Below are positions 18,997 through 28,410 of a stretch of 64,000 nt of DNA, piece by piece. How positions within the stretch are numbered: position 1 is the first letter of the stretch; the number at the start of each line of letters is the position of its first letter. Under the pieces are notes generated by a model. The model had not been told where the DNA came from. It did not search any database and saw only the letters and a program-made list of their open reading frames with translations. This DNA is from Platycnemis pennipes (lineage: Eukaryota; Arthropoda; Insecta; Odonata; Platycnemididae), in assembly GCA_933228895.1 (NCBI GenBank), contig OW121848.1:133194615-133258614 (forward strand). The letters are read 5' to 3'. The position numbers and the translations under genes were made by a program.

Positions 18997-20337
18997 CCTT
19001 GATAAGTTAAACCCTCACACAAATTGTACACAATTTTAATGCATTTTTCGCGGCCGTGTATCCTATTTCCGTTGCCGTGTATGTATCCTTCGGTAAAATT
19101 ACAAATTGAAAATGTCAAATTCTTCAAGGAAGAGGTGGCGTGTCGTGGTAGTTCTGGGAAATTGAAGATTACTGAAAAGGCATCGAAGGGAAAGTTAATG
19201 GTCAATTTACTGGCGGACTCCGGCACAGGTATCACAAAGGTACGTGAAAAATACAAACCAAAGCCAAGTTCTTGGACTGGATCAAAATCGGATGGCACTA
19301 GTTTTAAAATCGAATAACAACTTGATTAACGCGGTCATAACTCCTTGATTGTAAGAGGGAACCAAAAATGTAAAAATATTTGTACAAACAAACAAAACGT
19401 AATCGCGCCAATGCGAGCGAAAACAGGAGGTAATTAGCAATGACAGCATCATATTTTAGAATGCCATATTTGAGGTGGTTTGTGACTTGACTAAATTGCT
19501 TCGAGAGGGAGCTAAGGGGGGGCCATTCAATAATTACATCGAGCGTGAAAGGTGGGGAGGGGAGGAGAACTCTTCTTATGGTCTCGAGAAGGGGGGTAAG
19601 ATTCACAACTGAATGTTCAACGAATTGACGGGGCTTATTCTATGCACTTCGGCGACAGACATTAATTTTAGTTGGTGAAATAAAGGGCGGGAAAAACTGC
19701 CCGGTAAACGTAATGGTAGAAAAATAATGAGAATTTCCTATCCCAGTTTCTCCCTGACTGTTACGAGAATTCCCTGACTATTCCCTGACTTTTCCAGATT
19801 TCCGAAATTCCCTGACAATTCCAGGTTTTCCCGGTTTTCCCTGACGATCGCCACCCTGTTAGAATATTTTTAGGGAACAGGTACACCCACTTTATTGTGT
19901 TATTTGTTTTTTGCTGTATTATGTTTATTTATCTTTATTTCATTATGAAACAATGATGTGTTTTCTGTGTTAAAATAAATTGAATGGAAAAATATTTGCG
20001 TATTATTTATCAATATTTTACTAAATAAGGTCCAATTTCCAAATAATTTTCAAAAATGCTATGCTATAAAATGCAATAATGCAAAAATGCAAAAATTTCA
20101 AAAGTTTTTAAGAAGATGCAAAATTTCTGATGCATAATACCTCTATGATAAAACCTAACCTCGGATATGAAGGCATAAAAACTCGATACATCGAAACATC
20201 GATGTTTTTTGTCGATGAATAATGAGTGAGTGGTGAGTACTTTTATAAACATCGAAACATTGACCACTCGATGTTTTATAGCCGATGTGGCATCCCTAGC
20301 GTCAACACAAAAACGGCCGCATGAAAACGTAGCTTTA

Positions 20338-21150
20338 AGCGTTAGATTCACTCAACGTAGGCGTTATATACGCCCCCATTTTCCCGGACTCGCGATTCGC
20401 GTGTGTAGATAGAGAAAAAGTTCCCGTCTCACGTTTCACGACACCCGTTCACGTTTATTGTGTCCCAGCATTTAGTCGGGAGGAGAAATAAGCGAACGGG
20501 TCTTTCGGGACGGACCAGTTCTACAAAGGATAACTCCCCTGCGGGATGCTGCGGTTCTCAAAGCGCTGTAGGAGGATCACCATGCCAACCGAACGGTCCG
20601 GGAGACGATGATAAAAAAAAAAAAAACTTTCCAGCATCCCGACTGCGGGGATAAAGGGGAAGATATCTACGCGGAAACTCAAAACGGTCCCAGGGGCCTA
20701 ATTTCCAGCCCAAATTTAAGCCAGGGTTTCCCCCTTGGGAACCCGCTCTGCCTCAGGCGCAGGGCTCCACCCCTTTTCCCACCACCCCTACACCCTACCC
20801 CACGGACTATTAATATCGCCTCCTCCTCCCACGGTACACTCAAGACAATCTCTCAGAAGCCATCCCAAGTCCCTTTCACTTTTTTCTCCACTGCGAATTT
20901 TTAGGGGTGCGCGAGTTGATTTCCTCGCTCAGTAATCCCTTTTTCTCCTCACATTTTTTCTCATATCGTTATTCCCACTCTTTCCTTTTTAAACCTTGAC
21001 GTACTTGCAGAAGGAGAATATTTTTTTCTGATGAACTAACGAAAAATGCTTATTAGCCCTAATACAGAGCTGATCAGATATTATGCTTTTAAAAATTCTG
21101 CTAAATTCGCTTCGTAATTCAGTAAACAGACAGTATCTGCCTGATCGTCA
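20338..21150. other. Unassigned sequence right of the nest
   Basis: Moderately GC-rich between 20360 and 20860 with short open frames (e.g. 20460-20654) of no recognisable family. The A12 run at 20612 and the polypyrimidine patch near 20760-20850 are low complexity. Confidence 0.4.
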
Positions 21151-21340
21151 CCAACATCTCAGTTCGTCTCATATTTTCGCATTAATTTCCAGCGATTCAT
21201 CCTGGAATATTTTTCTTTATGTCATTTAGCATGAAAAATAACAACCGCAGGAAACTTTAAGAGGAACTATGACCGGGAGTCGAACCACGGACCTATGTTT
21301 CCCTAACCAATGCTCAAACCGCCACGCTACAGATACCTGC
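21151..21340 (-). mobile_element. tRNA-derived SINE family 2, minus copy
   Basis: The minus strand has GTAGCGTGGCGGTTTGAGCA and TTGGTTAGG (A-box region), then CCGTGGTTCGACTCCCGGTC (B-box region), then a 3' body with CATAAAGAAAAATATTCCAG and ATATGAGACGAACTGAGAT. The same order is on the plus strand at 23033-23225. It lacks acceptor pairing, so it is not a tRNA gene. Its 5' end directly abuts the MITE at 21341. Confidence 0.8.
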
Positions 21341-21515
21341 GGCCCGAGTATTGAATCTTTCGTTACTCTCCTAATAAATATTGACGTTTTCATTACCAAA
21401 GAAAACGTCATATTTTATTATCAACGTAGATAAACGAATAACTTGAAAGGAATTACGTTATTAAAACGACAAATTTCATTCGTTATAGCGTGACGAAAGA
21501 TTCAAGACTTGGGCC
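21341..21515. mobile_element. Harbinger-type MITE, full copy
   Basis: 175 bp with TIRs GGCCCGAGTATTGAATCTTT and, inverted, AAAGATTCAAGACTTGGGCC; the match continues inward to TTCGTTAC. The interior carries ATTGACGTTTTCATTACCAA, AATAACTTGAAAGGAATTAC and AAATTTCATTCGTTATAGCG blocks, which are shared with the ends of the 45661-46972 element that encodes Harbinger transposase pieces. That link is why I assign it to PIF/Harbinger. No clear 3-bp duplication remains. Confidence 0.8.
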
Positions 21516-21538
21516 CCTGATCCCAAAGGCAATCATTA

Positions 21539-22387
21539 AGGCTGTTTATACGGTCATTGATACTGCGCAGGCTGTGGCGAGAACACTTGCGCAAGATATA
21601 AGAAAAATATTACGCCGTGTAAAGCGACGACTTGCGAGGACAGAACTGCCTGGGGAATTCTAGCAATTAAATAGGTTGCTGACGATTGAGTTGGGTGTTT
21701 TTGTTTGCACTCAACTGCTTAGGTATTGATTAAGGTACAATAATGATGAGCTGGGCGATTAATCACGTGGAAGCTTAAATTTCGTGCGTAAAGGAAGAAC
21801 TCGTTACCTTGGCCCACAGCCGTTCGTTCGTGGTGCAAATTTTGGGCTAAATATACGGGACTAGGGTCTCCACTATTATCTATAGACTATGGCTTAAAAT
21901 ATATTTCAAAGTGGTGCTAATTTATCGCACCTTTCACGTCCAATTAATTGCTACACACTCAACGCCTTGAATTCAAGGCATGCCTCGTTACCCTGGGAGG
22001 TTGATGCCTTGATGTCAAGGCATGGGGTCCCATTAGGTTCGTAGCTAAGTAAAAAATTATTATTATATTGCATAAATTTTATGTTTAAAGCATTTATAAT
22101 AATGTATTTATTCATATAAAAGAAAAAAAAGTATTTCGGACATGAATACTTTTTCATGAAATAGGCCAGCATTGAGTGTGTTAACAGATCTTGATGTAAT
22201 GCGATATATTGACGGTATAACCGCTATACTGAATGGTATATTGTCACTGACATAATGCACCGACGATTGCACCGTGTAAAGCTGTCAAGCATCCTCACAA
22301 TTTTCTACGTCACGGACTTTCGCAGACGACTGCTCAAACGGAATCAACATCAACTTGCGCAGTTTCAATGACCGTGTAAAGCGGCCT
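21539..22387. mobile_element. TTA-flanked TIR element
   Basis: 849 bp. Ends are AGGCTGTTTATACGGTCATT and, inverted, AATGACCGTGTAAAGCGGCCT, with the match extending into ACTGCGCAAG. TTA lies on both sides (21536-21538 and 22388-22390). Internal copies of the ACACCGTGTAAAGC word occur near 21610 and 22273. A separate TTAA-flanked MITE is nested at 21948-22180. No transposase is recognised. Confidence 0.82.
21948..22180. mobile_element. piggyBac-like MITE nested in the 21.5-22.4 kb element
   Basis: Flanked by TTAA (21944-21947 and 22181-22184). CACACTCAACGCC lies near the left end and its inverse GCATTGAGTGTG at the right end, with a 6-base offset on the left. Inside the left end are two palindromes, GCCTTGAATTCAAGGC and GCCTTGATGTCAAGGC. 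TTAA targets and this end motif suggest piggyBac. The 73-codon minus frame is incidental. Confidence 0.72.
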
Positions 22388-22390
22388 TTA

Positions 22391-22930
22391 GGAATATCTA
22401 TATGAGTTAAGCCTCATTTGCTATTATATTTCATCAAGGATGACCCTCATAAGGCGGAGAACATGCACTGTTTTCTCTTTGAATGAGAAGCTATTGGCTA
22501 AAATGTACTCGATGAAAAGATTGCTGAAGATTTAAGTTGCATTACAAAATTATTACACTCCTTAAAAGTTGTACGTTTTCGGTAGCTTTAAAAACCCGAC
22601 GTCATGACATGACGTCACGGCACGGTATCGATATGAGAGTTGTTCATCTGTTGTGCGTGGAGCCAGGCTGATTAATTAACACTTGCCTAAAACGTATTCA
22701 TTTATCTCATTTGCTCCATGCAATAAACGAATGTAATTCGATTTTTTTTTTTAATTCAAGAAGTATGGGTCGTAACGAGAAAATCGAGCAAAAAAATATC
22801 TACTTATTTGTTTTCACTTCACGAACATCTCTACAGACTCGGAAATCGCCGTTTTTTAAGGAGGATTCTACCATCTTTGCGAAAAAACTATTGGATTTCG
22901 ACAGTTACTTTTTAAATTCAATATACCTCA
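22391..22930. other. Unassigned sequence
   Basis: An 88-codon open frame at 22711-22977 runs into the MITE and has no recognised motif. Confidence 0.4.
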
Positions 22931-23032
22931 ATGATAACGTCATTCGTTTCAAGTTATTCGTTGATAACAAAATATGACCTTTTCGTTGGTAACGAAAGCG
23001 TCAATGTTTTTATTCGGTGAGTAACGAAAGAT
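22931..23032 (-). mobile_element. Harbinger-type MITE, half copy
   Basis: ATAACGTCATTCGTTTCAAG, TTATTCGTTGATAACAAAAT, TTCGTTGGTAACGAAAGCG and GTAACGAAAGATTC are the inverse of the left half of 21341-21515. The outer TIR is lost where it meets the SINE at 23033. Confidence 0.78.
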
Positions 23033-23225
23033 TCGCGTGGCGTAGCGTGGCGGTTTGCGCATTGGTCAGGCAAACAAAAGTCCGTGGTTCGACTCCCGGT
23101 CATTGTTCCTATCCGCGTTTCCTGCGTTTGTTATTTTTCATGCTCAATGGCATAAAGAAAAATATTCCAGGACGATTCGTTGGCAATTGATGCGAAAATA
23201 TGAGACGAACTGAGATGTAGGTGAC
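23033..23225 (+). mobile_element. tRNA-derived SINE family 2, plus copy
   Basis: GTAGCGTGGCGGTTTGCGCA and TTGGTCAGG, then CCGTGGTTCGACTCCCGGTC, then the body with CATAAAGAAAAATATTCCAG and ATATGAGACGAACTGAGATG. This is the inverted partner of 21151-21340, again with Harbinger MITE sequence immediately upstream. Confidence 0.82.
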
Positions 23226-24437
23226 GATGCGAGGTTTCTCTTACATTCCTTCCATTGACCCTTTCTTCTTATCCTTCCAATTCCGTCCTTACAGTTTGAA
23301 ACAACTTGATGAGGATAGTTAAGGGAAATCAGAATTCCAGAAAAATTGAAAAATGAAGTACATGAAGCAGAGTATAAGTACGTCATTACATTCCTACGAT
23401 AACTGGTAGAAAAGAGAGTAGATAAATGTAACTTCCCTCCTACGTCCAGATATAAGTATTTTCCCCACGTTTGGTACACGCAAATTTATCAAAACGTGCT
23501 TCATAGTTTCAAAAGGCTTTACCGGCTGCCTTCGGAAACTTCCATAGCTTCTCGATCCACCGTCACTCTAATTCAGCGTTTCTCAAGCGAAATTCCGAGA
23601 AATATTGCCAAGGATTCCTCAAGGTATAACAATGGAAGGCTATGGTCATTTTTTCTTCTACTGGGATTTTCTACAGAATGGATATTGTTTCAAAGATTAT
23701 ACGATAGCAAAGCGGTTGAGAAACGCTTCTCTGATTAATGATCTCTGTGTTTTGAACGGGAGTGAGTGGATAATGGTTTTTAGAAGAGAGATGGTTCATT
23801 CAGATTATCGTGTGACGAGACACCCTGACCATCCGCGAAGTATCACTTGACATGATTTTTTTTTCAATGAATGCTTACCAATGGCGTTGTCATATATCCA
23901 TTACCTGAAGACTCCACTCTCTGAATAGAGTGACATCCACACCAGAACGCGTATTTTTTTTCAGTTAACAGTTCCATGTCCGTATCCTGTCCAAAATGAA
24001 ATTTTGCTCCCTCTATTCGGAGAAATTTATAGCTTTCGTTGAATTAATCTGCTCCCACCTGGTGACGAGTACATCTCTTTCTGGATCGCTAGTGCACAGA
24101 AATAAAATTTCCTTTTTTTTTACTAAATTGCCTTGATCCCCGTGGAGATACAAGCGTATCGTGTGTTACACGATACAGGGTCCACCGATGCGTAAAGGGA
24201 GGGTGTGAGACAGTCGAGGGATGAAAGATTTAAAACAGATGTAAAGCTAGTGGGCGTCTCAAAATCCGTAATCGAAACAAGAAGATAATAAATCATAGCC
24301 AACCGAATAAAAACGCATGACATGACGGTTTGGTCTGTTGTTGGTGTTGGAAGAGATCAATGAATAGTAAGCCCAACAATTGCTCATGAGATTCACTCAT
24401 GGTTCTACTTCTTCTTTCGTTTTAAGCACTCTTCAGA
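23226..24437. other. Unassigned stretch
   Basis: About 1.2 kb with small open frames on both strands and no recognised family. Confidence 0.4.
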
Positions 24438-24481
24438 ATTGAAAATAAAAATCGACTTTGTAATTTTCCACACGTTTTTTT

Positions 24482-24522
24482 AATAGCCAACCGGTTTCAA
24501 CACTGACGTGTCATCATCAGGG
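24482..24522 (-). ncRNA. Hammerhead-like motif (left arm)
   Basis: The minus strand reads CTGATGA, one unpaired T, GACAC-GTCA-GTGTT (5-bp stem II), GAA, ACCGGT (palindrome usable as stem III in a dimer), T at position 17, then GG, which can pair with the CC before CTGATGA as the base of stem I. Confidence 0.65.
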
Positions 24523-24755
24523 ACTAAAATTTTTGAGCATTGGAAAGGCCTTAAATAGTGCACTGGTGGGGGATATGTCTCTTTAAGGAGGGGAGAGAAA
24601 TTTGAGGGAACGCTTAGGTATAAACTGGTTGGAGGTTGAGATGGAAAGGGAGTGAGGAATGGGGCTACATCACAAGGGTAAGAAGAATATGATTAAGAGA
24701 CATACCCCCCACCAGTGCACTATTTTAGGCCTTTCCAATGCTCAAAAATTTTAGT

Positions 24756-24795
24756 CCCTGATGATGACACGTCAGTGTTGAAACCAGTTGGTTAT
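24756..24795 (+). ncRNA. Hammerhead-like motif (right arm), mutated
   Basis: Same layout on the plus strand, but the stem III palindrome is ACCAGT instead of ACCGGT, which should weaken it. Confidence 0.6.
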
Positions 24796-24839
24796 TAAAA
24801 AACGTGTGGAAAATTACAAAGTTGATTTTTATTTTCAAT

Positions 24840-27099
24840 CATGGAAAAAATCCACAATGTGAAGGCCGAAGTTGTTTCATCGACTCTTCATAATGTTTTG
24901 ACTACTATAACATTCCTCCATAGATTTTTAAATTCTGTGATATACCTCATTTCGGTATAGAATGTGCAGCCAACAGGTCTTCTATTATTATCTGCTTCAT
25001 CCATTTCAAACTAGGTAACCTCCATCAAATTCCCTGGGAAGGTTTCACCCTCAATATTATTGTTCTAAGCCAGTCTTCTGCCCGTTTCGTTTTTATCTTT
25101 TTTGTTTCACGTTCTCCATAAAATTCAGGATGTTCCTAATTTTTTTTAGAGGATTTAACTGCGGAAGATCTTATCTGCTTACCGAATTCCTGATGCAATC
25201 ATATGACAACAAACAGGATTATGTTCCAGAGGGGCAATTTCTTTTTTTGTGCCTCTCTTTGGTTTTATCGATAGATGTCAGCGGATGTATCACCTTGGAT
25301 TTCAAGACTTATCGTACTGATCGAATTCATCAGCAATAATTGCATATCCTCACTTGTACTATTATACTTAGATTACATATGAAGTTAAACATTCACAGCT
25401 TGATGTTACAAGGACGTGACACTGCAATCCGAAATTTCGAGAATATTAGTTTTTCCTCACATCGTTATGACTTGTATGTTCCATTAAGGATTTGATGCAC
25501 AAGTGACTGCTACGTCCCTTGTCGAAAGGTCTTCAGTTACAAGACTTTTAATAAACCGCCTCAGTTTTTGGTCCTAAGCCTCATTAACGAGTACGGAACT
25601 CACTTAGTGAATAGAAACTAACCACAGCAGTGCGTGAAAGGCCACTAGTGCAATTCTCTACGTACTGGGCTACCGCCTACTCGCTAATGATCATAAGAGA
25701 GATCATACACAAATTAACCAGCGCTGATTTTACACTTTTTTATCCTGCCCTTGCTCAACCCCCTTATAACGACTTGTAGCATTCCCAAAGACCCCTGCTA
25801 ATTTATTTGAACACTCTCCTTTCGCTGTGAATCATAAAACGAAGCCTGGACCGTTACGATCCACTCTCTGTCGAAGGTAGATCGTAACAGTTTGACAACT
25901 GCACATCCCTGTTAGTGTCACGCAACGAATTGACGCCCAATTTAAGTTAAACACGCTTCACATAAGGCAATGCACCTCACTCTTCTTCAACACAGTTTCA
26001 TCTACGTTTACATACAAGGATACGTTATTTTCGTGAAATTATGGATATTATTCTCATGGCCTCATAACTGATAACTTTTACCCAAATTTTTGCTTAGATT
26101 TACGATGGGATGACGAATATTAAGCATAAATACCTACATTAGGCATACAATTTTTAAAAACGTTTCGAAAAGAGTGCCCACTCAATTCTTACTAAAGATA
26201 ACAAGTTTACCAATCCCGTCAAAATGCGTTGCGATGGAAAACGTGGTTTCACAATCACCAATTGAGAAACGGAACTTTTAAACTGTTCGCACAGACATTA
26301 AATTCATTTTCACGTAACCAAAAATCTACCTCAGACAAAACACATCATATTTTATAAATGATGCAGCGGAATTCAGAAGGAGAAAGATTCCGTTTATACG
26401 CGCATTATCTCCAGAGGAACTCCAAGAAAATATTGCCTCTCCCCGACGAGCAGAATTTTATCAGCCTTGACAAAAGCAATACTAATGGTCTCGCATACCC
26501 TAAGGGACACTTAGTCTAAACGTTTTAGAATTTTCCATTCTCTCTGTCCCCAGTTAAGTGAGTACTTATATTATGGCGCCTTTATATAATGTCTCCTTGT
26601 ACTCCCTCGCTCTTTCTCATTCTTCCCATTCACATTTAATCGCTCCCCCCCCCTCCGGCAGTGCGTTCCTCTGCTCCGTTGTAAAAAAGGACAGTTTCTT
26701 TTATTGATAGGTCCTTCCCAGGGCTGGATTAACCATAAAGCGGGATAAGCACGCGCTTAAGGCGTCAAGGGAATGGGGCAAAACAGAAGTTCAAATTGAT
26801 TAGTGTTTTTGTATCTTATTTTTTTTATTTTTCCAACATTATTTTACAAATTTCGTAAGATTTAAAAGTTTCAAAAAAATAGTTTTACTGCACGAAATAT
26901 TTTTTTGTTCTAAAAATTTGATTTACGTACGCATCGGGGCACCAAACCCTTATGAGATGTTCTCTTCTCAAAAAGGAGAAGATGAACACTTGTTTAGGTG
27001 ATGATCCGGATCTAATCCTTTCCTACGTGACTATTTCTAATTAATCGTGCCAGTTCTCTTTGCAGATTTTACCAAAATTTTTCATTCATCGACATATCT
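24840..27099. other. Unassigned stretch
   Basis: About 2.3 kb without a recognised gene. CAGGGCTGGATTAACC at about 26719, followed by a GCACGCGCTTAAGGCG word, resembles a transposon-end motif common in animal genomes, but no partner end was found. Confidence 0.4.
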
Positions 27100-27180
27100 A
27101 ATGTAGATACATAATACCCTACAAGCCACAGAATGGGTGGGTGGCAGGGCAGGCAAACTATCACAAACCACCTTCAATGT
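27100..27180 (+). repeat. LINE 3'-UTR hairpin core (family X), diverged
   Basis: TAGATACATAATACCCTACA, AGCCACAGAATGGG, TGGGTGGCAGGGCAGG: the core with several substitutions. Confidence 0.6.
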
Positions 27181-27374
27181 TTAAAAATTGTTATTATGCC
27201 ACTCTTCCATTCTGGAATTCCATATATTAAACAGTAGTCATTTCTGCAACCCATACCCTGGAAACTTGGGTATTAGATGAAAAAAACCCTGTCTTATAGT
27301 TATATAAATCCTCCCAGTTTTTTTTTCTTAAAGCTGTATTCATCCACAGAAAAGGACGTTTTAGTTGATTAACT

Positions 27375-27460
27375 GGCTTGAAGCCCCTTGTCGGAAATCA
27401 GTGGGATCCGGGTTCGACTATCTCGGTCAAGGTGGATGTTTTTTCTTTCGTAGAAATCTT
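27375..27460 (+). mobile_element. tRNA-derived SINE family 1
   Basis: GTCGGAAATCAGTGGGATCC, GGGTTCGACTATCTCGGTCA, AGGTGGA and a TTTTTTCTTTCGTAGAAA tail, parallel to the copy at 13752-13850. The B box is altered by a 2-3 base insertion. Confidence 0.6.
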
Positions 27461-28187
27461 GCCAAAAGGAGGATAGACAGTCTTACATTCTGGATGGAAT
27501 CCGGTCAACCATCTCTATTTTTAAATCTGTCTCTAGACGCTGGGTTCCTATAATCCCAACAGGCAGAAAAACCGTGAAAACCTTAGTCTGATGGAAGTGA
27601 CGCTCTCTTGCACCCACGGAACAATGGACGGTAAACGTGCGAGAAATCGGACTGTCCGTTCGGGAGGGAGAAGAGGTGGCGGCAATGTTGGAGACCCTTC
27701 CAAAAAGGGATACCTATCATAAGAGGGGATAATGGAGTGGGGATGAAGTATATCCCTTACCCCCTGTACCCTCTCCCTCTCCCTCTACTCCCACCGCCCC
27801 GCCCCCACTTATCTCCATCCCCAACTCCCTCCAATTCTCTCTTTCTCTCCCCAATCAAATCAACCTCGAAAAACACGCCCCCTTGACATACCGGAGATTA
27901 TTGGTTTCAGCTCGATAGCAAAGTACACAGTGGAGTCGGGATTAGCGAAAAGTTTAGAGTGCGGAGAGAAAATGGGTGAGGGGGTGGTTCAAAAAAATGG
28001 AAGGGAATAATTGAGGAGGGGGTGCTGGGAGATGGACTAAGAAGAAAGGGGAGAAAAGAGGGAAAGAGAGAGGGGGAGAAAAAAACGTCGGGGAACATTT
28101 AATTATTGAATTAAACCTTCGGATTAAGGGAAAAAAACTGGGGGGTTTAATGTGAAATGAAAGTGGGAAATAGGGTTAAAGATGTCA
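27461..28187. other. Polypyrimidine then polypurine stretch
   Basis: 27755-27865 is almost pure C/T on the plus strand, and 27945-28085 almost pure A/G. No gene is recognised. The 63-codon minus frame at 27907-28098 is Phe/Pro/Ser-rich only because of this composition. Confidence 0.6.
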
Positions 28188-28370
28188 TTGAAGGGGTTTG
28201 ATTGGTATGGTGCCTTGAGTAATGGCCTCCATTCCCAAGGAACCAGGTTCAAGGTTCACGGTAACGGCAGAGATATCTCGGTAATACAGGTGACCCCTGA
28301 AATTTGCTTTGAGTATACCTAGTGCTCAATACTCCGTCCGTCGGATGGGGCGTTAAAGATGGCACCTTTA
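28188..28370 (+). mobile_element. tRNA-headed SINE family 3, copy 1
   Basis: TTGATTGGTATGGTGCCTTG (A-box region), CAGGTTCAAGGTTCACGG (B-box-like), a spacer, then a tail domain with CTCAATACTCCGTCCGTCGG and ATGGGGCGTTAAA. The tail domain recurs in the copy at 42693-42848, which defines the family. Confidence 0.7.
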
Positions 28371-28410
28371 GTTAACACCACGACCTTAGAATACTAAGAT
28401 CGTGGTTAAC
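28371..28410. repeat. Hairpin at the end of SINE family 3
   Basis: GTTAAC and CCACGACCTTAG pair with CTAAGATCGTGG and GTTAAC across a 4-base loop, with one bulge and one mismatch. Confidence 0.6.

Larger units (their letters stand above)
14812..19858. mobile_element. CAGGGTGG-ended TIR element, third layer
   Basis: Ends are CAGGGTGGCTACTGAT and, inverted, CGATCGCCACCCTG. TTAGA is repeated on both sides (14807-14811 and 19859-19863), a 5-bp duplication. Just inside each end are many TCCCTGACTTTTCCCTGATT-like repeats, read in the same sense at both ends. No transposase is recognised; a 97-codon open frame at 19024-19317 matches nothing I know. The superfamily is unassigned: the end sequence looks hAT-like, but 5 bp is not the usual hAT duplication length. 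It holds the Penelope element. Confidence 0.82.
14296..20298. mobile_element. hAT transposon, second layer of the nest
   Basis: TIRs TAGGGATGTCACATCG and, inverted, CGATGTGGCATCCCTA (one mismatch). The 8-bp flanks are GCGTCTAC (14288-14295) and GCGTCAAC (20299-20306), matching at 7 of 8. Both subterminal regions are rich in ACATCGA/TCGATGT words. A C-terminal transposase remnant lies at 14629-14766. The element is interrupted at 14812 by the third layer; without it the hAT would be roughly 950 bp, so it was already internally deleted. Confidence 0.92.
13989..20334. mobile_element. Outer MITE of the nest (TTA-flanked)
   Basis: Ends are AGCTACGTTTTCATGTGGCC and its inverse GGCCGCATGAAAACGTAGCT. 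TTA sits on both sides (13986-13988 and 20335-20337), a 3-bp duplication as made by PIF/Harbinger-type transposases. Without the nested insert it would be about 340 bp. The interior repeats GCGTTGACGC/TGCGTCAACGCA words, typical of MITE subterminal repeats. It has no coding capacity. The inserted hAT lies at 14296-20298 near the right end. Confidence 0.88.
24438..24839. mobile_element. Inverted pair of Penelope-type hammerhead modules
   Basis: Two ~150-bp arms (24438-24592 and about 24690-24839) are inverse copies at roughly 95% identity by eye, separated by about 100 bp. Each arm carries ATTTTCCACACG, the hammerhead-like motif, a GACTAAAATTTTTGAGCATT block, a GGAAAGGCC block and AGTGCACTGGTGGGGG. 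Inverted pseudo-LTR pieces of Penelope-like elements commonly have this shape. No ORF is present. The Penelope origin is inferred from the hammerhead-like motif and the layout. Confidence 0.7.

Noticed and set aside
23033..23104. Possible functional tRNA gene
   Set aside because: A and B boxes are good, but the ends do not pair, and an identical arrangement with a SINE body is repeated at 21151-21340.
25620..25700. tRNA-like sequence on the minus strand
   Set aside because: A weak A-box-like word only; no B box at the right distance.
26719..26800. CAGGGCTGGATTAACC transposon-end-like motif
   Set aside because: No matching second end or duplication found nearby, so no element could be delimited.
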